From assembly GCF_902459465.1 (NCBI RefSeq), contig NC_047068.1, forward strand, positions 13,539,195-13,603,194: a stretch of 64,000 bases of DNA. Reading direction: 5' to 3'. This stretch comes from Asterias rubens (taxonomy: Eukaryota > Echinodermata > Asteroidea > Forcipulatida > Asteriidae). Positions 46,771-58,400 of the stretch are shown here, piece by piece (within the stretch, counting starts at the first letter, position 1; each line of letters opens with the position of its first letter). A program made the position numbers and the translations under genes. Below the pieces are notes generated by a model. It had not been told where the DNA came from and did not search any database. It worked only from the letters and a program-made list of their open reading frames with translations.

Positions 46771-48032
46771 AAGCATCAGGCGAGAGTATGTAGTGAAAGC
46801 TACAATCCTAAGGATCAATTAATTCCCTTGCCCATTCCAACGCGCTCAGCTGGCTCACCCTGTCAGTGACCACTTTGCGTAATTTTGTTGCCAATATCAC
46901 CATCTTGCAATGAAGATTTGCCATAAAGAGGGAATACAACTCAAAATGTTTCATTTTATGTCATTTTTTAGCGTTTCCATTGCCCTGTGTATAAAGAACT
47001 ATAATTTGGTTTTATTGATGGAAATCATCATGCATTTGTGTGAGTGCTGATTTTTTGGCATGTTGCAACACTGTGCAAGTTTTTCTCCAATCCTTAGTTT
47101 GTATTGACCTCATTAGCCAGGGAAACACTGCAGGGGGCTCGATTTCACATACCACTATGATTCATCTTAAGACAAGCTGTTTAGTATCACCATCGTGATT
47201 TGTATGGTGACATCACACTTTTGTCTAGCAACTAAGATCAAACGCACTGCTTAAGATTTTTTATCTGATTGGTCATGAGAAAACCTGTCAATGATAACTT
47301 AGAATAGTTACGAAGAGAAAACGTTATCATGAGCACTAGGACAAGTCCAGTCAAACTTATAACAAGTGGCTTTTGATTGCAGTTGGGACAAGACACCAGA
47401 CATTTTGAGCGTTCCGAAAAAGTGTCTTGTTCACATCAACACTCAGAAAGACTACAGTACACTGCAAACTGTAAATACAATCCCTTGCAACATGTTATGA
47501 ATGACGGAACTGGTCCTTCAACCAAGATATAATTGTTAAGATCTACTCTAAATAAAAGTGTTAAGAAGAAGACTCAGCCTGTAACAGACTCTCTCATCTT
47601 TCATCGTACTTAGAGTTATAGTTCTCGTCATCTGCTCACACGCGTAAAGACAGTCGAAAAACTGACTTACCATGACCAGAGAGAAAGATGTGTTCAACAA
47701 TGTCTACACTTCACTGGAGTTCATTCAATACAATATGAACAGATGAGAGGTAGTCCGAAGACAACTTAAGAACCCTCATTCCTCTTCTCTCATTGTTGAG
47801 GTTGTAACAGCTCCGAAGCAGTCTTGATTTGTCGCACATCTCCAGTCCGAAATGTTTAACATTCCTAAGCTCCACCGTTCAAGTGTTCTATAACAATTTT
47901 AAACCACTGCTTTTTTACTTTGTTCATTTTTTTTTTTTTTTTTCATGTGTGTGTTTTTTTTTAAATATTTTTTTTAAATGTTCTTTTGATGGTAGTATAG
48001 TACACCTACAGCGGCCAGTCTGTTTCTTCTTT

Positions 48033-48229
48033 TCATAGTAGCCTGTTACGTTTATGTGAAGGGGAGTCCATGTGAACATCGTTAGGTGAGGTGTTTCTCT
48101 TACGGGAATCTGGATGGGCAAAGAGTTCATCCGGGAAGAGATCTAGTACGTTTCCGTGGCGGCGACGTGAATGAGAGTGATGCGGTGGAGACTGGGACAC
48201 ACCAACGTTGGCCATCGCTCCGTTTAAAC
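48033..48229 (-). CDS. HAPSTR1: HAPSTR1 exon 4 with stop
   Basis: After acceptor TTTTGTTACAG it starts GLNGAM and ends HKRNRLL and TGA (48035-48033). The SRRR and KRNR basic clusters are likely nuclear-localisation elements (inference). Confidence 0.9.
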
Positions 48230-50616
48230 CTGTAACAAAATAACAATCACAACACAAGAAGTTAAAACTTTGCAAGGACATTTTTAAACAACTTTTTTAC
48301 TTTTTTTGTTATTCAAGAGTACGTCAACATGGTCAGAGAGAAATAATCTTGTCAATCTTGAGCATGTTTACATCCTATCCCTCCAAAAAACCAAAAACCT
48401 ACTGCGTTTGCCTAAGGTTGGACAAAGAACCGTTCAAGTAAACTTATTCTACATGGGATTTTTGTCAGGCATTTCACCCAAATAACTAATCTTTTGTGAT
48501 GCATGGCAGTTTGGCTGCGCAGTACCAACTTCATCAAACTCGAGCAACACCAGAAAAAATTTGGGAGGAAGATGCCCCTCAACTCACCTTGTAATGCTAA
48601 AGCCTCCCTGAATGGCTGTAAATCATCAGTAGTTTCTACAGAATGTCCCACCACATCATGGGACTGTGTGTGTGATCTCGGAGATGACCTCTCTGCTGAA
48701 CTTCGACCCATCTGACTTGGACGAATACGAGGAGGGGGTGCTTTACCACAAAGAAACGCTAAGAGATCCTCCCGTTTGATGAAGCGTCTCCTTTTTTTGA
48801 CCCAGCCCACTATGTCTCTTGTACGTCGCTGGTAACCGATCTGAGTACCGAGCTCTATCGAACCCCTGTGTGCTTCTAAGCTGTCTGAAATTAGCAGGAG
48901 AAAAGTGGGAACATGGTTACAGCTAGTTATGGAGCTTTAATGCCTCATGAGGCTCCACTTTTAACAGAGGTCAGCAAACCCATGGCATGGCAAGTTAAAA
49001 CACCAAAGGACTATTCTGTCGTCAGACATGAAAACACGCTCTTGAAAAGTAAACCGTTAATTGTTTAGATTATTTCACGTTCAAGCCCCATAGGAAATAA
49101 AAATGCTAAAAAGAAACATTTCTAAGGTTTGACCAAAGAAGAAGTTTGTGGACGAGGTTACAGTTGTCATTTTGGCTTGTCCTTGAAACATTTCTGGACA
49201 ATCCCCGCTCTTTCTTTACAGGCACTCTGCTGAATGAACCAAAATAGAAAGTGTGTAGAACATGCTGGATACATCCAAAGATATTGCTTTGTCTTCTGCG
49301 GAAATCACCCAAAATATATTCATTGTTTTCTTTGATCTATCTTTTCATAACTATTCATTGCACGTTCGCAATGTCAACAAAGAAACTAAGAAATTTCAAA
49401 CCTATAAAGTAAATTAAATGAAATGCTTGAAGAAAAGCTGTGAAAGTGCTTATCTGAACATTACCTTTGTACATTTTTGTTACTGAACTAGCGGCATTCT
49501 GAAATGCAAGCCAGAGAGGAAGGGCATTGGATTGACCAGTCAAGCGCTCTGTAAAGAAACAAACATTGGAATGATTTTAACGAGTAACTAACCAAATACA
49601 ACTACATGTAGGACCATGCTTTTCTTGATCTTTTATGAACTAAACACAAGTCATAAAATGAACATTTACCTTTAAGAATCTGCATTGGCTTTGCATTGTA
49701 AACAACCTATTCAAGGCTATAATGAATTGCAGTTGCAATAATCGTATCCTCCCATTTTCTCGGTGGTCGAATAGGATATTTTTTAAAGGATTACGATTAT
49801 CGCAACTTATAATACTAAATTAATGAGAAGTCCATGTCAGTTCTTTGTTCTGAACAGAATTTTGCTTTATTATTCAGAGCCGAGTGCGACAATTTGTTTG
49901 TCATCACATTCACATTCCAGAATGTTACAAATTAAGCGAAAGCCCAGGGAATATAATAATAATCAGCAAGAATAAGGGAGGCTCTCCCTCAACCTTGAAA
50001 TAGTAATTCTCTTGTCTGGTGTGCAACTCTTGAGCATGAATCAATTAGACAATGAATGATTTAGCATTTTAGCCTTTAATTTTTGTAGACATAACTAAAC
50101 AATGATGTCAGCAATTTATAACTGGTTACATTAAAAAAGTTACACGTACACTGTTGATACAAATCAACTAGCATTAACAAAGTATTTTGTACAAATTAAG
50201 CAAAACATAGTCATTAAATTTAAAAGACAAAAGACATAGACAACAGCAGTAATTCGTAAACACTTTGGTAAGCAAAGCAGTGACCTCATTTATTATTCAA
50301 CTGGCAATCTGTTTACTTTTTATCATCATGTTTATCTTTCAAACAACTATCAGTCTGTACAGTTTAAAGCATGTAATATTGCAAGTACAATCTCCTTTTC
50401 GATTCCATAATTCTCACCAAGTTTATACAGATGTGTCACAGCACTTGCGCAAGTCTGAAAACTGTACCACAGTTTATCAACTGCAAACTGGCGTTCTTGA
50501 GGAAGCCGATCGTCCAAGTTGGGTTCGCTGTCCAACTCGTCCAGACATTGTTGCTCCCAACTTGACGTCCAAAGTTCGCCCCCTGAATCTTCACCTCTCT
50601 CTTTCTGCTCGCTCAT
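48033..50616 (-). CDS. HAPSTR1: HUWE1-associated protein modifying stress responses (C16orf72 orthologue), complete
   Basis: Four coding exons: 50616-50418, 49548-49465, 48884-48588 and 48229-48033. All introns are GT/AG and phase 1. They encode 258 residues, against 275 for the human protein as recalled. Landmarks are W16-W20 near the start, IGYQRR (110-115), WVKKRRR (122-128), REDLLAFLCGKAPPPR (132-147), DDLQPFREALALQGLNGAM (about 181-199) and the C-terminus SPSHKRNRLL, all matching human HAPSTR1. A motif LW..FQ..A..VT..YK occurs twice, at 49-65 and 78-94. Human HAPSTR1 is a nuclear, self-associating partner of the E3 ligase HUWE1 in stress and p53 signalling. The start is the first in-frame ATG. 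Its upstream region is shared with USP7. Confidence 0.93.
48588..48884 (-). CDS. HAPSTR1: HAPSTR1 exon 3
   Basis: A 297-nt exon after acceptor GCTAATTTCAG, ending CAAG|GTGAGT. It holds the most conserved core: IGYQRR, WVKKRRR and FLCGKAPPP, then a Ser/His-rich linker and VETTDDLQPFREAL. Confidence 0.92.
49465..49548 (-). CDS. HAPSTR1: HAPSTR1 exon 2
   Basis: An 84-nt exon between acceptor TTTCTTTACAG and donor AAAG|GTAATG. It encodes the second LW..FQ motif (LWLAFQNAASSVTKMYK). The 84 nt length keeps the frame if skipped. Confidence 0.9.
49731..49807. repeat. Inverted repeat in HAPSTR1 intron 1
   Basis: AGTTGCAATAATCGTA at the left and TACGATTATCGCAACT at the right, with a central GGTCGAATAGGATATT. 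It is probably a tiny MITE. Confidence 0.6.
50418..50616 (-). CDS. HAPSTR1: HAPSTR1 exon 1 (coding)
   Basis: ATG at 50616-50614; encodes residues 1-66 and ends CTTG|GTGAGA (phase 1). Carries the first LW..FQ motif (LWYSFQTCASAVTHLYK). Confidence 0.9.
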
Positions 50617-50778
50617 GATAGTAACTAAGAGGTAGATTGTCCCAAATTGACACTAAAAATGGTACTTTGGGCCCTAAAACATTACGAAATATTTGGACAG
50701 AATAAATTAATACGCCCTGAATAAACGTCGAATGTCTATGTCGCAGTGAACTCGCAATGGTTTGTGGGAAGAATAATA

Positions 50779-50790
50779 TGCGCATGCGCA
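50779..50790. promoter_or_regulatory. NRF1-type site TGCGCATGCGCA
   Basis: A perfect palindromic match to the NRF1 consensus, 163 bp upstream of the HAPSTR1 ATG, where core promoters of housekeeping genes often carry it. Confidence 0.65.
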
Positions 50791-52074
50791 CAGTGTATTG
50801 CACATCTGTTCCTAGCCCTCGCCAAATTCTAATTTAGTATCATTTCGACAATTTTTTAGTAAGTTTATTGTCGAAAACGAAGTTTTTTGAGCGTTGTGAA
50901 ATATATAACTTTATATAAATTACAGCTTTCCAGAAAGGGAAACAAAATAATTGAACACAGGAGGCGGGTGTGTTTTGTCTAGGATGCTAAATTCACTCTG
51001 TTTGAAGCTGAAATTCTGGTTTCATGACGTCATCAAGTGGGGTTAATAGTACGACGAGGCAAACAACGAGCCGGCTGATTCCTCATTCAACTTGGTGAAT
51101 TTAGAATTACACCGTCTTTAACGCTCGTTGACCTACGGTGCCCGAGAAGAGACACAATTATATCGTTGCTATATGTGGAAACATGTAAAAAAAAAAAAAA
51201 TTCTTTCGGAAATATCGCTTTTTAAGTTAGTAAATGGAGGTTCCCAATGGTGTATTTAACCAGATGACCATAGGCTGATCATTCACAAAAAATCGTCACT
51301 ATTTATCACTTGAAGATGTGACTTGAAGTTAAAGTTAAGACAAAAAGTACCAGATAAATTCCACACCTCAAGAAAATAACAATAGTTTTAAGGCCTCTAA
51401 TTTTATAAATTATTTTGATTAGTGTCAATTAAGTCTGGACCTGTGTCAGCGAAAAGTTATTTCTCCACTAGTGGGAAATTACTGGTGGGCTTTGGAGCCA
51501 AGGAGGATTCACAAGAGAGCGCTATCATAAGAAGTTTGTACACAGTTCGCCGTTGGGGGGGGGGGGGGGGGGGGGGCAGAGTCTCCTACATAACATACCT
51601 ACCTGCACAGAAACCACACACACAAACAGTTTGCTTCAAACATATTTGGTTTATAGACCAAGACTGTCTTGACTATAGTCCTATACCTCACCCAGCTCGA
51701 AGTTGATGTCAGATCGTCTAAGTCTAAGTAAAGTTTCTTATGGAAAAGTTTGTAAGCAAAAACTTACTGAATACAGAAATATTTTCTGCGCAAAAACAAA
51801 ATAGCGCCCTCAATGTCATGGAGAATCTAACCTTAGCAAAAGAAAAGGAAAAACATCACAACATGACACAAAACGGCTTTCATTATCCCAAAAAATGTAT
51901 GTACATTTGTAAAATAACTATTCATGTCAATTAATATAATCATTGTTTTTCAAAACCCTTTCACGAAAGCTTTAACAAAAGTACTTTGACATTATCGTGA
52001 AGCTATTATTATAATTACATGGCATTTCCAGGTCTCCATAAGTCGGCCTACCCATAATGCACACATTTCAATGT

Positions 52075-52085
52075 ATGGCGGCCAT
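52075..52085. promoter_or_regulatory. YY1-type site ATGGCGGCCAT
   Basis: A double-sided ATGGC core matching YY1 sites (AANATGGCGGC), which often mark start-proximal promoters. It lies 313 bp before the USP7 ATG, consistent with a transcription start just downstream. Confidence 0.5.
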
Positions 52086-52397
52086 GTTACTCGGGTTTTA
52101 TGTTTTTTAGACAGTGTTATCGAGAAAGCATGAAACAGTGCATGTATTTCACTGTTTTCCGGGTAGCTGTGAATTCTTGTTGTACATAGACAATTACTGG
52201 ACTTAGTTTCTTAATGAGTGCCCCTTAACGGAGGGGTTAAGACCGCCGAGATTGGGCGCATCGCGAGTAAGCACGTCAAGGTGCCTCCAGCGTCCCGGAA
52301 AACTCCCTCGTCGCCCGGCAGTGAACGGGGATCGGTCGCGGACAAGTCCGAGCGGAAATTTTTAAGGAGGTCGAACAACAAGAGTCCGATCAACAAT

Positions 52398-52461
52398 ATG
52401 AATCACTGTGAGGAACAAGAACGACCGCAAAGTGAGCCAGAGGAGATGGAAACGCAGGAGG
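52398..52461 (+). CDS. USP7: USP7 exon 1 (coding part)
   Basis: ATG to CAGGAGG|GTGAGG, 21 codons plus one base. Reading on without splicing would stop at 52551-52553. The GTG at 52218, in frame upstream, is not a likely start. Confidence 0.85.
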
Positions 52462-55400
52462 GTGAGGCTTTAGCAAGTCCATTAAAAAAACCCAAATTTA
52501 GTGACCGTTTCTTGTGCAAAGAAAAGAGCTATAATATATTAAGAAAGATATGATGAGTAGGGTTAGGGGGCTAGGCCTAGCTAGGCCTCCCTAATAATTT
52601 GTTTATTAATTTTTAGCATGATTTTATCATTAATGAAAAAATAAAGATACATTATTCCAATCCATGTCAACATGTATGTAATGAAATGATATAGATAAGC
52701 AGCTTTCGAGGGATAACTTTTCGTACGGCGCCACCACTTTTTCACTCATTTTTACAAAAAAGGATATCTCATTGAGGTAAATTAGATAGGCCTACTATAA
52801 TATATTTCATATATATAATGAAAAAGTGGTGGCGCCATGTGGAAACTTTTCCCATTTGAGTTTCAAAATTTGATTTTGAATACACAGTTTACTCCCTCAT
52901 TCCTCAAGTCAAGTCAAAAACTACAACAATACGACTTTCTTACGCAAGTTACAACTTCAATTCAATTCAAGGCAAATAAATATGACACTCAAATTAAATG
53001 ACTAAATTAATAACCATTATTGCCAACGCTTTCTCCCGAGTCCTAGTCCTACATGTAGGAAGGTATGTGGTTTGTTTCGCTATCGATTCCACGGGGAGAT
53101 GATAGCAAAGAGAACCGCATACTATCTATAGAGGAAGGAAATAGAAGGAGTTCGAACGAATGGACTTCAAAGGGTTAGACTGAACTTGTTGTACCGCGGT
53201 TGTATTAACGACACCTCGTAATCACCCACATACCTTCATACAAACACTGGGCGACCTGGCTTCTGTGAGTCTGTGCGTGCGCACTTGGTTCTTCACGCAA
53301 CTATAGAGTCGTAAGTCGTATGGATTTATATAAAGATAAAACTACTTTTTTGGGATTGATAAAAGTCGGACACCTAAATGATCAACACAATTGAATACAA
53401 ACCACCCTCCTGTACTATTACCCAAATTTGGAACCACTGCTAGTGACCGGAAAGTCGCAACAAATCTAAAAATATGCAATGATATTTCCATGCACCACAA
53501 ACGGTAAATGAAGAAGTCAATCACAACTCAACATCTACAACTCCGATTTTCATGTAAAAAAAAACAAATTAATAGTTTGTACCATGTGCGCATCCATAAA
53601 AGACAAGGAAAAAAACACTGCGCATCCGAAAAATTTATTTTTGCAATTCCTGTCTCCAATGATTCATCTTTGCACGCAGGCAATGCAGAGTGGCGGTACC
53701 GCACGTTCTGTACAGAGAGATCTAATAATCGCTCTCGTTAATTGGCCATCCTGTTGGAGGTCTCCTATCTTTTCCCATTGGTCAGACAGGGGCATGTCAG
53801 AGTTTTGTTACTCTGTGGTTTGGCGGGCCGTTCAAACTCCTTCTCTTCCTACCTCCATGCTCATACCTACAATAGGACAAGGAGTAGTATGCTTACTTTT
53901 TTCCACTCATATTATTATAAATAATCATGATGAACAAAATTTACTTAAAATAGAAACAAATTTTATTATTTGTAAACAATACATTTTTTTTTTTACATAA
54001 TGATTGCAAGTGAACAGCAGTTAAATTTGGCATCATATTCATTTCAACAAAACATGTAAAAAGATGTAACAATTTCATAAACTGTGTGTGAGTAAATAGT
54101 TGTGTAGTTACATGTACCTCAATTCAAATCTCCCAATGGTCAACATTTAATAAGGAAGATTGTTACAACTGCTGCTGCACCACCACCAACAATGTTACCT
54201 GGCCTGAAAAGGCAGTGGACACTATTGGTAGTTACTCATAATAATTATTAGCTAAGCAAAACCTTTCTTGGTGACGAGTAATGGGGAGAGGTTGATGGTA
54301 TAAAACATTGTGAGAAATGGCTCCCTCTGAAGTGCCATAGTTTTCGTAGCCTTGCTCAAGGCAGTCGAATTATTCACTCCGAAAAAAGACCGCCGTTGTA
54401 CAAAAACCCACCCGTATTCACTGTGCGTAACATCGCACGACACGATGCCCCCGTACACTATCCGCATGCGGAGGCCGTCAGGCCGACAGCCTTGTAGGGT
54501 CTGTGTTGAAGCCACTGACCTCATTACTATAATAAGCGAAGAGTTCCCACGGTCAGCTCATTACCATAATGCCCGCAAAAGACGAGACATGTTTACATCA
54601 CACACGAACATGATAGGGTCCAAAGGTCGTGATAAGGGAAGTGCGTGATTGGACGTCAAAATGAATAATTCATTTGCTTCCCATCCTGTGTCGTCTGCAA
54701 TTGGTCAGACGAAAGATTGTTAATATTCATGAGCTGCATACAAGCATATCCTAGAGCCCCCCCCCCCCCAATTTTTTCCACTTGTGGAAATTTTTCAATA
54801 CAACACATTAAACCCGGAAGTTACAGACCCGACAAGGCTGTCGGCCTGACGGCCTCCGCATGCGGTTAGTGGTACGAGTGCGGATGGCTTGTGTGCACAG
54901 TAGTTGTACGATGTGACAGGTGTACGGGTGGGTCATGCGGTGTGATCGCACGCACCACGCACAGGGTATACGGGTGGGTTTACAGCGGCGTCTTTTCGGA
55001 GCAAATAATGCGACTGCCTTGAGCAAGGCTATAGTCTGCAACTCTTTAGAACTCCTTGCCTGGTGCATGTTTCCCTCCACCCTACAATGTAGACCTTTTC
55101 AAGACGAATTTCAGTTTCTACCTCCAGCTTCCATGAATTATTTTCATCTTAAATATATGTTGTTCTTGTTGCCCCTTACCTAGAGTTGCTTTAGCCTTGT
55201 TTTGGGACAAGTTTGCATTGACAAAAACATTACAAAAACAAAACAAAACAAACCCCCTCCCCATCAAAAAACTGTTATTAAATATCAATGTTATTTGTCT
55301 TTTGGGAAATTTTATTTTTTGTCCCCATATATTTTGTGTTACCCATGAACCCATCTGAACTGTCAAACATAATACCATGGTGAGCATTATCTCCACAACT

Positions 55401-58400
55401 GAAACCAATACTTCAAGTATTCAATTCCAAGAAATTTGTAAAGTACATTAATACAAACATTTGGTGCATACCGTGTAGTCAAAGAATCTAATCATGAGGT
55501 GAAATCTGGACTTTATAGACCTACTAAAGCCAGATTTCACTGAATGCATTCAATAGACTATTTGTTTTATAGACTCACACAGAATGCCTGATACTTCACG
55601 GAGGCAATGAAGGCGCTTGCCTCCATGCCCCCTGGTCATTGCCTTGGTGCCCTTGAAATACTCCAGTAGAAATTTAAAATTTCCTCTTAGGGTGCCCTTT
55701 ACCAAGTAAAAAAAAACACCTTGGTGCCCTTGCCCTTTCAAGAATGAAGCATACAGGCCTGCACACAATGTACAATATTCTTGTCATGAATTTAAAATCT
55801 GTTTTCAAAGTTTTAATACAAAAAAAAGATATAGAAGCTCATCCACCCGACACTATAGTTTTAAAAACTTTTCAACAAAGTGTACATTCCATTTTGACAC
55901 CAACTTTGTCTGCCATGACACAACCTTGCCTCATTTGGACAAACTTGCAAGAACGATTAGCTTAAGCATCCTCTAATTATCAGTACATGTACATGTACTG
56001 TACAAACATGTAGGACTATTCAAGTTTGGGGAGTTCTTGGCAGTAAACATGGCAAAATTACAAAGGAAAACATGTTTTGTTATACATGATTGATTCATGT
56101 CTGCAATGATCTGGGTCCAATTTAATGGCTCAGCTTTTATAACGCGAAATTCTGCATGTATGGCATGCGCACCAGCAAAAATTCCCTGATCACATAAAAT
56201 AAATCACGCTTGGCCTGAGTGTGTAATTTCCTGATTCCAACAGCGCAGATTCTTTGTTTACGGTAAGCAGAGCCATGAAATTGTGCCCTGTTGTTGCACC
56301 TTAAGAGTTGCTTGCTGAAATGGCGTCCAGTGTACGTTTCACATTATTGCAGCCCGAGTTCTGACCGAGAATCTTCATGGTCAGTTGGTACCTGAACCTG
56401 CAATGGTACACTCCCATACACTATTTCTGGTCATGCTTGTGATGGCACGGTTGGCTGGTTGTCTAGACTGGGGCACATTCATAGATACATGTACTGTACC
56501 TACACCATTGACCGCGGTCAGTACTCGGATGGGACATTAACCTCTACAGCTACACACACGTTTACAACATACATTGTACATCCCCATGTACATGTACTGG
56601 TACTGTATGCATCCACTTGTACGTGTAGTCTTTTTTTGCACGTCTGGATGGAAGGAAGGTTTAAGATGGCTCATGGGGCATGTTTAGATACTTTGGATTA
56701 TGGACTGTGGAAAGTAGTCAGCACTTTTTTGCATTGGGCAAACAAGTAAAGCAACATTGTTGCATTGGCTTCAAGTTTTTGATACTTTTTTTTATTTTAA
56801 CCAGAACAAAAATTAAAACTTAAATTTATTTGTATACATGTACATGTATATCATGTTGTACACTGACTAATTAACCTTGGTATGGATTGTATAGTATGGG
56901 GAAATTCCCCTCTCCTATAATGTACTACTGGTATGTGTAAAAGGAAAAGACCACTGCAAAATTACAGTTTTGTGTACATGTACGTTGCACATTTTTTACT
57001 ACAAATGTAGTCCACATGGTAGTCCAAATTTTTGACTCCATAAAATGGCTGACCGTGTTAGTTCGCAGAGTAAAAGAAAAACCACGCATTTTCGAGGCGT
57101 ATTTGTGTGGACCATTGTATTCTACCTTTAAAACATCTTTCTAACCATGCATTTCATAACAAACGGTTACAAACACTTTTTTATAGACCCACTCGCCCTA
57201 TCCAAGGCAACGTGTCCCTTTAAGGACGAGCCCTGAGCTAACTGGTCACAGAAAAAGTTAAAGTCAATCGTGATTAACCATACAAAACAATCTGCACCTA
57301 CAATGTCGTGCAGTTTGGTATTTGCTAATACTGCAATATGAATTGATTTTATTGCTAAACCCATCTGATGATCAGATCGCATTCATTTCACGTACCAGTT
57401 GTGCATCAATCCCTCAAGGAAAGACAATGGTAAATTTATTTGATTAGTGTGAACACAGAGAAACAGAATGATTCATTCACACCCCCCCCCCCACACCCCA
57501 CTCCCATGAGCAATGATAATGCAGGCCATCTCTGGGTGATGTGAACTGATTGGAGTGATAAAAAGTAAAATGGGGTAATTGAACTCATGCACACAGATGA
57601 CTAGGTCAGGCCTGGAATTATATCTTTGAAAGGGCAAGGACATTTTTAATTATGAAAAGGGCACTTTCATTATAAAATCTTAGAGTCTTTGGGATACTTT
57701 TGAAAGGGGCACCAATGCCAAGACCAGGGGCAACAGAGGCCTTTTATGAAAAGGGCACTTCAATTGTAAAATCTCTTTGGGATACTTTTGAAAGAGGCAC
57801 CAATGCCAAGACCAGGGCAACAGAGGCCTTGGCCTCCCTGGCCTCTGCGCCATTTCAGGCGTGATACTGATCCCAACTACACAGGTACTGAACCCTTGTT
57901 TTGCAAAACCATAAAAGGAAATCCTATAGACGATGTGACCTCTGATGCACTCGAAAACCATAACATGATTCGCTCGCATACCGCCGGGCAAAACCTTTGT
58001 GTTTTGGCAGCCAGCTAGAAATAGTATGCAATCTTACCATGACTACGGGTCTTTTTGCCCAGCGAAACATGACGTATACAGTGTTTTGTCAACAGAGGGC
58101 GGTTTGAATGTAAACATGGGTCACATCGTCTGTGTACATGTAACTTCAAGTTTTATTTTTATGACATACATACTGTGTACTTGACCTTATTTTTTTAGTG
58201 TTTCTAGTGTTAACATCGTGAAAGATGGATCTGATGATCTGGGTGAAAACAAATTCCACAAGGTGTGGATGAGTTAGGCTACAATATGGGCAAGGAAAGA
58301 TTGGTGCTCTTGGATTAAATGGATTATGTACATGAATAGGCCTGGGCGAGTTATTTGAATATCCGGTTAATGGCGAATAGGTTTTCCTATCCGTAATCGC

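Larger units (their letters stand above)
42241..48032. other. AT-rich region 3' of HAPSTR1, partly its probable 3' UTR
   Basis: No exon is supported. It contains four listed repeat elements, a C-run/A-run block (about 43220-43253) and T-runs at about 47925-47960. Several TTTATT words (AATAAA on the - strand), for example near 47013, could end the HAPSTR1 transcript. Which one is used cannot be told. Confidence 0.4.
50617..52397. promoter_or_regulatory. Divergent HAPSTR1-USP7 intergenic region
   Basis: 1.78 kb between the two start codons. It contains an NRF1-type palindrome close to HAPSTR1, a YY1-type palindrome close to USP7, a G22 tract (51555-51576) and a CTCF-like motif near 51804 (-). 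No coding exon is supported; the ORFs at 51422-51934 are not conserved-looking. Bidirectional promoter activity is inferred from the layout. Confidence 0.6.

Noticed and set aside
52218..52397. N-terminal extension of USP7 from the upstream GTG
   Set aside because: No in-frame ATG before 52398; the 52398 start gives MNH as in human USP7. The upstream codons are read as 5' UTR.
52462..52553. Read-through of USP7 exon 1 as a short protein
   Set aside because: The GTGAGG donor joins in phase 1 to exon 2, which matches the known USP7 linker and MATH start.
54252..55080. Mirrored ORFs across 54252-54648 and 54808-55080
   Set aside because: They are the two inverted arms of the TA-flanked transposon read on opposite strands.
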